From contig NZ_DS989904.1 of NCBI RefSeq assembly GCF_000155595.1, positions 1,751,175 to 1,815,174 on the forward strand: DNA of 64,000 nucleotides, read 5' to 3'. The notes under the pieces were generated by a model that searched no databases, was not told where the DNA came from, and saw only the letters and a list, made by a program, of their open reading frames with translations. Both the position numbers and the translations under genes were made by a program. Source of the DNA: Synechococcus sp. PCC 7335 (GTDB lineage: Bacteria > Cyanobacteriota > Cyanobacteriia > Phormidesmidales > Phormidesmidaceae). Shown here one piece after another: positions 25,919 through 33,307 of this stretch; within the stretch, counting starts at the first letter, position 1; the number at the start of each line of letters is the position of its first letter.

Positions 25919-26309
25919 ATGCCAGCGATAAACCCCGATTACGGCCCAGGCAAATAGATAGGATAAAGGTGCGCAGCTTGGCAGATGAATTCGCTAAGAG
26001 CTAGCTATACTAAATCATTAAAAAGCTGGTACCTCTAGTTGGCAGCTAAAAGCTAACGAAGAGGTATAGAAGTCGCATAAAAAGTTGAGAACGCCATACC
26101 GGAGAGCTGCAGTTCGACAGTTTGACGAAGCTATAGCTCGCACTTTGCTTACTACGCTTAGAAAGGCTTACACCCCTTGTTCTATAGCGCAAAGTGCCAT
26201 AGCAAAGTGCGTAGGCCTTGCCTTCTCGAAGCGTATGCATCCGCGCTTTGCTACACCTTTACTAAGCAGGTTTCATAGCCGTATATTGCCGTATATTAAA
26301 CCGCTGCAA
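25919..26309. repeat. Intergenic palindromic repeat region upstream of the sulfotransferase
   Basis: This 391-bp gap contains GCACTTTGCT (26140-26149) and its exact inverse AGCAAAGTGC (26201-26210), a second related GCAAAGTGCC (about 26190), and GCGCTTTGCTACACC (about 26254). GTATATTGCC/GTATATTAAA is duplicated at about 26281-26300. The pattern resembles the interspersed palindromic elements of many cyanobacterial genomes. The frame from 26085 into the sulfotransferase is a readthrough of this element and was not used as the gene start. Confidence 0.6.
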
Positions 26310-27251
26310 ATGGATAACCAATCAATGAGCAATCTCTCCGAGTCAGGAAACTTACCAAACTTGATCATCATCGGAGCAATGAAGTCTGGAACCACGAGCC
26401 TTCATTACTACCTAGATCTTCATCCGGACATTTCTATGTCCCGCCAGAAAGAACTAGATTTTTTTATTGCTCATAAAACTTGGAAGAAAGGGGTTCAGTG
26501 GTATCGAGACAACTTTGCAGATCAAACAGCAAAGATCTATGGAGAATCATCACCCAACTACACCAACTATCCTCGGTGGAAAGGGGTGCCCGAGCGGATG
26601 TTTTCTGTGGTGCCGAACGCAAAGATAATCTACCTATTACGCGATCCGATCGAGCGGATGATCTCTCATTATCTGCACGCTTACACCAGCGGCATAGAAA
26701 GTAAAAGTGTTGAGGAGGCGTTGACAAAGCCTCTGGAAAAGAACTGGTATATCGCGCGCAGTCAGTACTTTATGCAATTACAGCAATACCTACAGTTTTT
26801 TCCAGATTCTAATGTTTTACTAATCACATCAGAAAAGCTATCTAAGTTTCCCCAAGAAACGATGAAGAAGGTTTTTGATTTCATCGGCGTAGATAGCGAA
26901 TTCGACCTAGACGTAAAACGTCAAAGTTTGGCTAATGTGGTTAGATTCGGTTCGACGATTGGTTCAGACCAGAAATTTGGCAAAAAGTTTCATCAGTCCG
27001 CTAACAAAACTCGAAGAACTTTATCAGCAGAGAGTCCACTAGCAAAAACGTTATCTAAGGCGATCGCCTGGATGCCAAATGAAATCAAATCTCCTATCGA
27101 AGATATTGTTTATCGCCCTTTCTCTGAGAAAGTTGAGCGCCCTGAAATAGGTCTAGATCTACGCAAGCAGCTATTAGATTGTCTGGCTGAAGATGTGAGT
27201 AGTCTTAAGCACTATACAAAATATGATTTTCCAGAATGGAATCTAGAGTGA
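26310..27251 (+). CDS. PAPS-dependent sulfotransferase
   Basis: From ATG 26310 (alternative 26325) the protein has 313 residues. NLIIIGAMKSGTTSLHYYLDLHP (about 17-39) is the 5'-phosphosulfate-binding loop and AKIIYLLRDPIERMISHYLHAY (about 103-124) the 3'-phosphate-binding motif of PAPS sulfotransferases, most like the heparan-sulfate N-deacetylase/sulfotransferase type. Family members transfer sulfate to glycans or other hydroxyl groups. The natural acceptor may be an extracellular polysaccharide. The preceding DNA is a palindromic repeat element, and its 3' end overlaps the convergent GT87 gene by 40 bp. The pair looks like a small surface-glycan module and could have been transferred horizontally. 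Confidence 0.88.
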   Translation: MDNQSMSNLSESGNLPNLIIIGAMKSGTTSLHYYLDLHPDISMSRQKELDFFIAHKTWKKGVQWYRDNFADQTAKIYGESSPNYTNYPRWKGVPERMFSVVPNAKIIYLLRDPIERMISHYLHAYTSGIESKSVEEALTKPLEKNWYIARSQYFMQLQQYLQFFPDSNVLLITSEKLSKFPQETMKKVFDFIGVDSEFDLDVKRQSLANVVRFGSTIGSDQKFGKKFHQSANKTRRTLSAESPLAKTLSKAIAWMPNEIKSPIEDIVYRPFSEKVERPEIGLDLRKQLLDCLAEDVSSLKHYTKYDFPEWNLE

Positions 27252-28480
27252 TCTGTAGGCTGAGCATCTGGTTGATATAGGATGCTGCCCCAGTGCGGTA
27301 TCCGAAATGAGAGAGCGAATACAATCGATAAGATATAGGCCAATACCGCATTAGCATTGAGACCAGGCGGAGAGAAAAGCGGAGCCAACAGTAAGAAGCG
27401 ACCCCACCTCGAAACCAACGGTGACAGATAGAAAAACAGCGGGATGTACCAGACTAGGCCCATAATCCAAGAGACCGGATTGAACAAATTAATCACATTG
27501 AGAAACGCGTAATACTGAAAGTTAGACTCAGTTTGGCGAGTGGCTATCAACAGCAATCCAGTCAGCAACAGTCCACAGAAGATAGCTCCTACCGTATTAC
27601 TCGCCATCCACGGATTCATTTCTCCACTACTAAAGCTGTGAGCTGCGATTAGATTCGTCGAATCAACAGAATGAACAATTCCGTCAATTACGCCCTGGCC
27701 CTGCAAGCTAGTAGATAGCCCTGCCTCTATCTGACCAAAGTAGCCAGGCAGTGTCCGCTTGAAAAAGTTGGTGTAGCTTCCTGGGTCTAAAAGCGGGTAG
27801 GGAAGGATAAACAGAACAGCAGCGGATAAGAGCGTCTTGCCCACAAACTGCCACTGTTTGCGATCGCTATAGAAAATGAGTAAGACAAAAGGAAATAGCT
27901 TGAGCATGCCTGCAAACGCAAGTAAGAAAGCAGCTACCGACTGGCTACGCCTGTGTAAAAGACTGTAGGAGATCAGGCATAGGTAGACAATTAAAATATC
28001 AATTTGGCCTCGTTCTACCGTCGCTATCAGCGGGAAACTAACCATCACAAATAGAACAGCAGTCTCCGGCATCGCAAACTGGCTGCGTCTAACAAAATGA
28101 AAGCTCAGCAGCACTGCAAAGACCAGGACTATCAACGTGAACAAAACCTTAGCGTTTTGATAAGGTAGGGCACCTAAAGGTGAAAACACTAGCGCTGCTA
28201 GTGGTGGGTATCGAAACCCAGAGTAGGTCTGACTTTCAGAATTTATAGGCCCGTAGAAGTCAGCGCGTACGCCGACATAGTTGACGTAGGGATCTAGTCC
28301 TAACAAGGCAGACTTCCCAGCTAGATACATCGAGCGAAAATCAATCTGATAGCTCTCTAATGTGATGTAGCCCAAGAAAACAATAGGTAGAAAATAAACC
28401 CCATAAATTCTAGTAAACCGCCAAACGTCTGAGCTTTGGCACAACCGCAGGACTTTCTTGAGCCGGGTTGAAAGGGCCAT
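27212..28480 (-). CDS. GT87-family membrane glycosyltransferase
   Basis: This 422-residue protein has about ten transmembrane helices. It matches the GT87 (DUF2029) family of GT-C polyprenol-sugar-dependent mannosyltransferases, with the early loop FRSMYLAGKSALLGLDPYVNY (about 48-68) carrying the DP motif, FRYPPLAALVFSPL (about 88-101), and RGQIDILIVYLCLISYSLL (about 154-172) of the usual GQ.N/D type. It likely uses a lipid-linked sugar and acts at the outer face of the plasma membrane. Its last 13 codons overlap the end of the sulfotransferase gene on the opposite strand. No other glycan genes are beside it. Confidence 0.83.
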   Translation of the reverse strand: MALSTRLKKVLRLCQSSDVWRFTRIYGVYFLPIVFLGYITLESYQIDFRSMYLAGKSALLGLDPYVNYVGVRADFYGPINSESQTYSGFRYPPLAALVFSPLGALPYQNAKVLFTLIVLVFAVLLSFHFVRRSQFAMPETAVLFVMVSFPLIATVERGQIDILIVYLCLISYSLLHRRSQSVAAFLLAFAGMLKLFPFVLLIFYSDRKQWQFVGKTLLSAAVLFILPYPLLDPGSYTNFFKRTLPGYFGQIEAGLSTSLQGQGVIDGIVHSVDSTNLIAAHSFSSGEMNPWMASNTVGAIFCGLLLTGLLLIATRQTESNFQYYAFLNVINLFNPVSWIMGLVWYIPLFFYLSPLVSRWGRFLLLAPLFSPPGLNANAVLAYILSIVFALSFRIPHWGSILYQPDAQPTDHSRFHSGKSYFV

Positions 28481-28928
28481 AAATTATCCCAAAATAGAGT
28501 TTAGTTTGACATAGTCCTACCTAAATAAACAATAGATTGAGACGCTCCTCTTCAAGCGAAATAGATACACAAGCGGATGATCGACCTCAGCCTACAATCT
28601 AAGTAGTTGGATTGAATAAAGCGGTTGGATTACATTTGATAGCTGATGTTCTAAAAATGCATAGAACTGAAAAAACTAGAACTGAAAAACTGTTGGCATT
28701 GATAGGTGGCTATTAACAACAGAAGTGAAAGCAGCAGGTCTACAACTATGCTGTTGGGTGGGTTGTTGGGTGTCCATGTGCGTACTCTAATGTCTGACTT
28801 TAATGTCTGGTCTGACTTTGGCCTCTAGACGGACTACGCCTTACCGCTAGGGGCGCTATTCTATATATCTACCCAAAAGATAGGCGCAACCTAGCACTCC
28901 TATCTTTTCACTATCTTCAGCGGTTTTC
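28481..28928. other. Intergenic region of 448 bp between divergent GT87 and ndbB
   Basis: The gap contains a tandem duplication, TAGAACTGAAAAAAC (28662-28676) and TAGAACTGAAAAAC (28677-28690), then repeated TGTTGGGTGG/TGTTGGGTG (about 28753-28770) and repeated AATGTCTG/TCTGACTTT (about 28788-28818). No coding sequence, tRNA or convincing promoter was recognised. It should hold the start sites for both neighbours. Confidence 0.6.
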
Positions 28929-30119
28929 ATGGCTCACTCTATTTGCATTCTCGGTGGCGGCTTCGGCGGCCTATATACTGCTCTTGCCCTGAGCAAACTC
29001 GATTGGGAAGAGACACCGCATGAAATTGTGCTAATCGACCAGCGTGATCGCTTTGTTTTTGCTCCGCTGCTGTACGAGTTAGTCACCGGTGAGCTGCAGA
29101 CTTGGGAAATTGCCCCTCCGTACGAAGAACTCGTTGCGAATACGGGCATTCGCTTTCACCAAAGTGGCATAGACAATATCGATATCAACGCCCAAACCGT
29201 TGAACTCACTGATGGTGAAAGTCTTCGCTATGACCGTATCGTGCTAGCACTCGGTGGCGAGACCCCGATGGATATGGCACCTGGCGTGGCTGAGCATGCT
29301 ATTCCTTTTCGTAGCTTAGAAGATGCCTACCGCCTAAAAGACAAGCTGCGCCAGCTAGAAAATGACAATCTTGAGAAAATTCGGGTTGCTATCGTCGGTG
29401 GCGGCTACAGCGGTGTCGAAATCGCCTGCAAGATCGCTGAACGACTGGGAGATAAAGGCCGGGTCCGGATTGTCGAAAGAGCCAATCAAATCCTTCAATC
29501 CTCTCCTGAGTTCAATCGAAAAGCTGCCCTAGATGCGCTCAATGAAAAGAATGTATGGATCGACTACGAAACCACTGTTACTGAAGTCACTGCTAACAGT
29601 TTCTCCATGAGCTACAAAGACAAAGTTGATACGCTCCCAGTCGATATTGTGCTCTGGACGGTTGGCAGCAAAGTGAGTCCTGCTTTAGACGCGCTTGATC
29701 TTCCTCGTAACGAACGTGGGCAGTTCACCATTGCTCCTACCCTTCAGGTCATAGATTATCCGCACGTGTTTGCGCTAGGAGATTTAGCTGATGGCCCTGA
29801 CGCCGATGGCAAATCCGTTCCCCCTACTGCGCAGTCTGCGCTCCAGCAGGCTGACTATGCCGCCTGGAATATCTGGGCTAGCCTTAGCGATCGCCCGCTT
29901 CTTCCTTTCCGCTACCAGCACCTCGGCGAAATGATGACGCTAGGGACTGATAATGCCACGCTGACTGGGCTGGGTATCAAGCTAGAGGGAAATCTAGCCC
30001 ATGTTGTCCGTCGTCTCACTTATCTCTATCGTATGCCCACCCTCGATCACCAGATTCGCGTTGGTATCAACTGGCTAACTCAACCAGTGCAGGAACTATT
30101 GACGGGCCTAAGTAAGTAG
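28929..30119 (+). CDS. ndbB: Type II NAD(P)H dehydrogenase NdbB (demethylphylloquinone reductase)
   Basis: This 396-residue flavoprotein belongs to the NDH-2 family: FAD motif ICILGGGFGGLYTALAL (about 5-21), second nucleotide motif VAIVGGGYSGVEIACKIAERL (about 153-173) for NAD(P)H, and ALGDLADGPDADGKSVPPTAQSALQQADYAA (about 281-312) of the FAD-binding C-terminal part. Its length and sequence fit the cyanobacterial NdbB type, which in Synechocystis reduces demethylphylloquinone before the final methylation of vitamin K1. It acts peripherally at the membrane. A HAD phosphatase gene follows 23 bp later on the same strand. Confidence 0.85.
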   Translation: MAHSICILGGGFGGLYTALALSKLDWEETPHEIVLIDQRDRFVFAPLLYELVTGELQTWEIAPPYEELVANTGIRFHQSGIDNIDINAQTVELTDGESLRYDRIVLALGGETPMDMAPGVAEHAIPFRSLEDAYRLKDKLRQLENDNLEKIRVAIVGGGYSGVEIACKIAERLGDKGRVRIVERANQILQSSPEFNRKAALDALNEKNVWIDYETTVTEVTANSFSMSYKDKVDTLPVDIVLWTVGSKVSPALDALDLPRNERGQFTIAPTLQVIDYPHVFALGDLADGPDADGKSVPPTAQSALQQADYAAWNIWASLSDRPLLPFRYQHLGEMMTLGTDNATLTGLGIKLEGNLAHVVRRLTYLYRMPTLDHQIRVGINWLTQPVQELLTGLSK

Positions 30120-30142
30120 CTAAGCAGCTCTAAAGTTAACTC

Positions 30143-30805
30143 ATGTCTGTATCTTCCTCCCGGTGGCCACGGCCAAAAGTTATCTATCTCGATGCTTTCG
30201 GTACACTCTTCGGTGTCAAAAGCAGCGTTGGCGATCTTTATAGTCAGCTGGCACACTCAGCCGGAGTAGAGAGCGATCCTCAAGCGGTCAATCAGGCTTT
30301 CTATCAAAGCTTTGCTGCTGCTGAGCGTTTGGCTTTTCCAGAGGCGAGTCCGGCTGATATCCCAGCGTTAGAATATCACTGGTGGAAAGCTATCGTAGCC
30401 CAGACGTTTGAGCAAGTAGGCGTGATCGATCGGTTTGAAGATTTTGATACCTTTTTCGCAACTCTGTATAACTATTTTGAAACTAGCGACCCATGGCATG
30501 TGTATGCTGATACCCCTTCGTCTCTTCGTCGCTGGCAGTCTATGGGAATTGAGCTAGGCGTTATTTCTAACTTTGACTCTCGTTTGCATCGCGTGCTTAG
30601 TCGTTTAGGATTAGATACGTATTTTCAATCGGTGACGCTATCTACCGAAGTGGGGGCTGCAAAACCTTCGCCCAAAATCTTTCAGGTGGCGCTGGCCAAA
30701 CACAACTGTACGGCGCAGCAGGCATGGCATGTAGGCGATAGTGAAGCAGAGGATTATGTGGGCGCTAAAGCGATTGGTATGAGAGCAGTGCTAGTACTTA
30801 GATGA
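30143..30805 (+). CDS. HAD-superfamily hydrolase
   Basis: This 220-residue cytosolic protein has HAD motifs: KVIYLDAFGTLFG (motif I, about 12-24, with Asp17; the second Asp of DxD is replaced by Phe-Gly, as in the HDHD3-type subfamily), ELGVISNFDSRLHRVL (motif II, about 137-152, Ser/Asn), GAAKPSPKIF (motif III Lys, about 172-181) and AWHVGDSEAEDYVGAKAIGM (motif IV, about 193-212). It probably acts on a small phosphate ester, possibly a dephospho-sugar or nucleotide, but the substrate cannot be read. It follows ndbB by 23 bp and may be co-transcribed. Confidence 0.85.
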   Translation: MSVSSSRWPRPKVIYLDAFGTLFGVKSSVGDLYSQLAHSAGVESDPQAVNQAFYQSFAAAERLAFPEASPADIPALEYHWWKAIVAQTFEQVGVIDRFEDFDTFFATLYNYFETSDPWHVYADTPSSLRRWQSMGIELGVISNFDSRLHRVLSRLGLDTYFQSVTLSTEVGAAKPSPKIFQVALAKHNCTAQQAWHVGDSEAEDYVGAKAIGMRAVLVLR

Positions 30806-30876
30806 AGCACTTATAACTTTACTTGGTTATAGACAAGCGTTGATAGTTCAGTCATATTGCACAATGAGCTCTTTGC

Positions 30877-32778
30877 ATGGCTTGTGCGATGTCTTCTTCC
30901 TATTGCCTACTGTTTGCGGTTTCTTCTCTCAGCGTGTTAGCAGTCCGGACAGGGCCGGCGATCGCACTACCTCTAACTGGCGCTTCTACCAGTCGCATCG
31001 TCATTCAGTCTGCTACAGAACAGACCCCAGTGAGCTCTTCTACGAAGCTGGCTAATCTAGGTTCAGACATCGTTCAGATAGCGCAGAGTTCTGCTGACGA
31101 AGTCCCCGAACCTAGCGATATTCTGCCCGAGCTTGGCGATATTCTGCCCGGGCCTGGCGATATTTGGCCCGAGCGACCTCCCGATGACCTGCCTGAAGAG
31201 ACCCTACCGCCCCAGCTCCCTTCTCCTGAAGAGCTCTTAGGCGAACCTAGCGAGCCTGACGTTCCGCCCGATGCTTTAGAAGATGGTGAAGAAACGTTTG
31301 TAGTGAGCAAAATTCAGCTGGCAGGTAGCACCGCTTTTAGCGATGAAGATTTCGCCGAACTGTTTTCTAGATTTACTGGCGTTCCGATCACGTTTAATGA
31401 CTTACTACAGGTCCGCTCAGCGGTAACCCAACGCTATATTGAGGCAGGCTTTGTTACGTCAGGGGCTTTTATTCCACCCCAGACCTTAGAAGAAGGTGTT
31501 GTCACTATACAGGTCTTAGAAGGCGCTATAGAAGAAATTGAGGTCGTCGGAACTAATCGTCTTAGACCTAACTATATTCGCGGCAGAATAGGATTAGTGG
31601 CGCGGCCGCCGATTAATACCAATAGGCTACTCGCTGGACTGCAGCGGCTGCAAATCGATCCGTTGATCGAAGCGGTATCCGCAGATTTGCAGGCGGGGGT
31701 ACGGCCTGGGACAAGCATCCTCCGAGTAGAGATCACCGAGGCGGATGCGTTCGATGTAGTTGCCTCGGTAGACAATCGCCGTTCGCCTAATATCGGCAGT
31801 GTGAGCCGGCGGATCAACTTGCAGGCAGGGAACGTCTCAGGGTTAGGCGATCGCTTCTTCTTGGGCTATGCCAACACCAACGGCAGCAACGGCGTAGACG
31901 CCAGCTATTCTATTCCCCTTAGCCCTCGCAACACGCGTCTGATCCTTGAGGCGGGCTATGGTGATAGCCGAGTAATTGAAGATACCTTTGAGGTCTTAGA
32001 CATTAGCTCTGACGCCTTTTACTACGAAGTCGGCGTCACTCATCCTTTAATCGAAAGTCCTACGCGAGAACTGACACTCGGTCTAGCCTTTTCACACACT
32101 GAGAACCAAATTCGTTCTGGTCTAGGAGATTTTGGTCAGGAGCTAGTCCTAGGGGCTGATGAAGATGGCAGAAGTAAAGTCAGCGCCCTACGATTCTCTC
32201 AAGGCTGGACGCAGAGAAATCAAAGGCAGGTGCTAGCTGCTAGATCGCAGTTCAACTTGGGCCTTGATATTCTAAACGCGACTAATAACGATGAAACAGG
32301 CATTCCAGACAGCCAGTTTTTTTCTTGGCGGGGACAGGGCCAGTGGGTCAGATTGCTTGGTGAGAATGCGCTCTTTTTTCTTAGAGGTGACCTTCAGCTA
32401 GCCACCGATCGGCTATTTTCTTCAGAACAGTTTGGCTTGGGCGGACAGCAGACCGTACGGGGCTATCGTCAAAACGCGCTGCTGCGAGACAACGGCGCGC
32501 TGGTTTCAGCAGAAGCGCGTTTGCCGATCATCCGCTTCTCAAGAGATAGTATTGTTCAAGTAGCCCCCTTCCTAGATGTGGGCACCGCTTGGAACAACTT
32601 TGACGACTCTGCCGATACAAACGTTCTAGCAGGGACAGGCGTTGGCCTTGTCTGGGAACAAAACGAGAATCTGTCGGCCAGGCTAGATTGGGGTATTCCC
32701 TTGGTGGATCTAGAGAGCACTAGCAATAGCTTGCAAGATAGCGGAATCTACTTTTCTGTTCGATACAACTTGTTTTGA
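30877..32778 (+). CDS. Two-partner secretion outer-membrane transporter (TpsB, ShlB/FhaC type)
   Basis: The 633-residue protein is probably an outer-membrane beta-barrel. It has a signal peptide (about 1-33), a Pro/Asp-rich linker with repeated 'DILP' units (about 68-140), a POTRA domain (about 147-225; FVVSKIQLAGSTAFSDEDF and GFVTSGAFIPPQTLEEGVVTIQVLEGAIEEIEV), a second POTRA-like segment, and an FhaC-type barrel (about 280-633). LGGQQTVRGYRQNALLRDNGALVSAEAR (about 522-549) is the conserved VRGY motif, and the terminal Phe fits insertion by the BAM complex. TpsB proteins export large TpsA exoproteins with TPS domains; none is encoded within 30 kb on either side. Confidence 0.9.
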   Translation: MACAMSSSYCLLFAVSSLSVLAVRTGPAIALPLTGASTSRIVIQSATEQTPVSSSTKLANLGSDIVQIAQSSADEVPEPSDILPELGDILPGPGDIWPERPPDDLPEETLPPQLPSPEELLGEPSEPDVPPDALEDGEETFVVSKIQLAGSTAFSDEDFAELFSRFTGVPITFNDLLQVRSAVTQRYIEAGFVTSGAFIPPQTLEEGVVTIQVLEGAIEEIEVVGTNRLRPNYIRGRIGLVARPPINTNRLLAGLQRLQIDPLIEAVSADLQAGVRPGTSILRVEITEADAFDVVASVDNRRSPNIGSVSRRINLQAGNVSGLGDRFFLGYANTNGSNGVDASYSIPLSPRNTRLILEAGYGDSRVIEDTFEVLDISSDAFYYEVGVTHPLIESPTRELTLGLAFSHTENQIRSGLGDFGQELVLGADEDGRSKVSALRFSQGWTQRNQRQVLAARSQFNLGLDILNATNNDETGIPDSQFFSWRGQGQWVRLLGENALFFLRGDLQLATDRLFSSEQFGLGGQQTVRGYRQNALLRDNGALVSAEARLPIIRFSRDSIVQVAPFLDVGTAWNNFDDSADTNVLAGTGVGLVWEQNENLSARLDWGIPLVDLESTSNSLQDSGIYFSVRYNLF

Positions 32779-32806
32779 AGTAGTCTGCTTGTTTTGAAGT
32801 GATCTG
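32769..32806 (+). repeat. 19-bp tandem duplication of the 3' end of the TpsB gene
   Basis: CTTGTTTTGAAGTAGTCTG (32769-32787) is followed directly by CTTGTTTTGAAGTGATCTG (32788-32806). The first copy contains the last codons and the TGA stop of the transporter gene (LF-stop). The second is noncoding. It looks like a recent slippage duplication. Confidence 0.88.
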
Positions 32807-32827
32807 TGCGATTAAATAAGCGTCAGG

Positions 32828-33253
32828 TTAGTAGCGCCAGTAGCGGCGTCCGTATACGAAGGTGCCAATAGCCATACCCATTACAACAAGATAACTAATC
32901 CCACCAATAAATAGGCCCGGAATGGGCAATAAAGATCGAATAAACAGCGCCACCACGATACAGGCAACGAGTGCCCACATCGTATTCGCGGTGAGGATGA
33001 CTTGATGAAAAAGCCGAGAAGTGACGAAGACCCCCAGTGCGCCGAGTCCGAAATAGACGGCCAGTGGAAGAAGAGATGCCATGAGAAACAAGAGCCCGTT
33101 AGGAATGCGAGTGGCAGCGGCTGAGCTGTTTAAAGCTACTAGCCCCATCAGCAGTAGATAGTCTATGGCGGTAGCGATCGCCACCGTTACTGCGGCACTC
33201 TTCGCTAGGTCGGCCCAAGGAAGATATTTAAGAGAGCGAAATGGGTTAGCCAT
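32828..33253 (-). CDS. Small membrane protein of unknown function
   Basis: This 141-residue protein has four predicted transmembrane segments: AAVTVAIATAIDYLLLMGLVAL (about 20-41), GLLFLMASLLPLAVYFGLGALGVF (about 53-76), TANTMWALVACIVVALFIRSLL (about 88-109) and LFIGGISYLVVMGMAIGTFVYG (about 114-135). A basic tail follows. No family was recognised. The gene is 54 bp downstream of pyrC on the same strand, with a 15-bp tandem repeat and a small overlapping upstream ORF between them. The N-terminus MANPFRSLKYLPW is soluble and basic. Confidence 0.7.
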   Translation of the reverse strand: MANPFRSLKYLPWADLAKSAAVTVAIATAIDYLLLMGLVALNSSAAATRIPNGLLFLMASLLPLAVYFGLGALGVFVTSRLFHQVILTANTMWALVACIVVALFIRSLLPIPGLFIGGISYLVVMGMAIGTFVYGRRYWRY

Positions 33254-33293
33254 AGTTAGCCACAGGGAGATTAGCCACAGAGAGATTAGCCAT
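33246..33293 (-). other. Small upstream ORF built from a 15-bp tandem repeat, overlapping a start codon
   Basis: Three 15-bp units occupy 33256-33270, 33271-33285 and 33286-33300 (plus-strand unit TTAGCCACAGGGAGA with small changes). On the minus strand they read ATG GCT AAT ..., giving a 15-codon frame (MANLSVANLPVANYG) whose TAA stop overlaps the ATG of the membrane-protein gene by eight bases. The start codon of the gene is itself part of the repeat. No strong ribosome-binding site is seen for either start. It could couple translation or be an accidental product of the duplication. Confidence 0.4.
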
Positions 33294-33307
33294 AGGGAGA
33301 AAAAGAG

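Noticed and set aside
26085-26309. N-terminal extension of the sulfotransferase
   Set aside because: The extension translates the palindromic repeat element and gives a basic Arg/Ala-rich peptide; ATG 26310 or 26325 is more likely.
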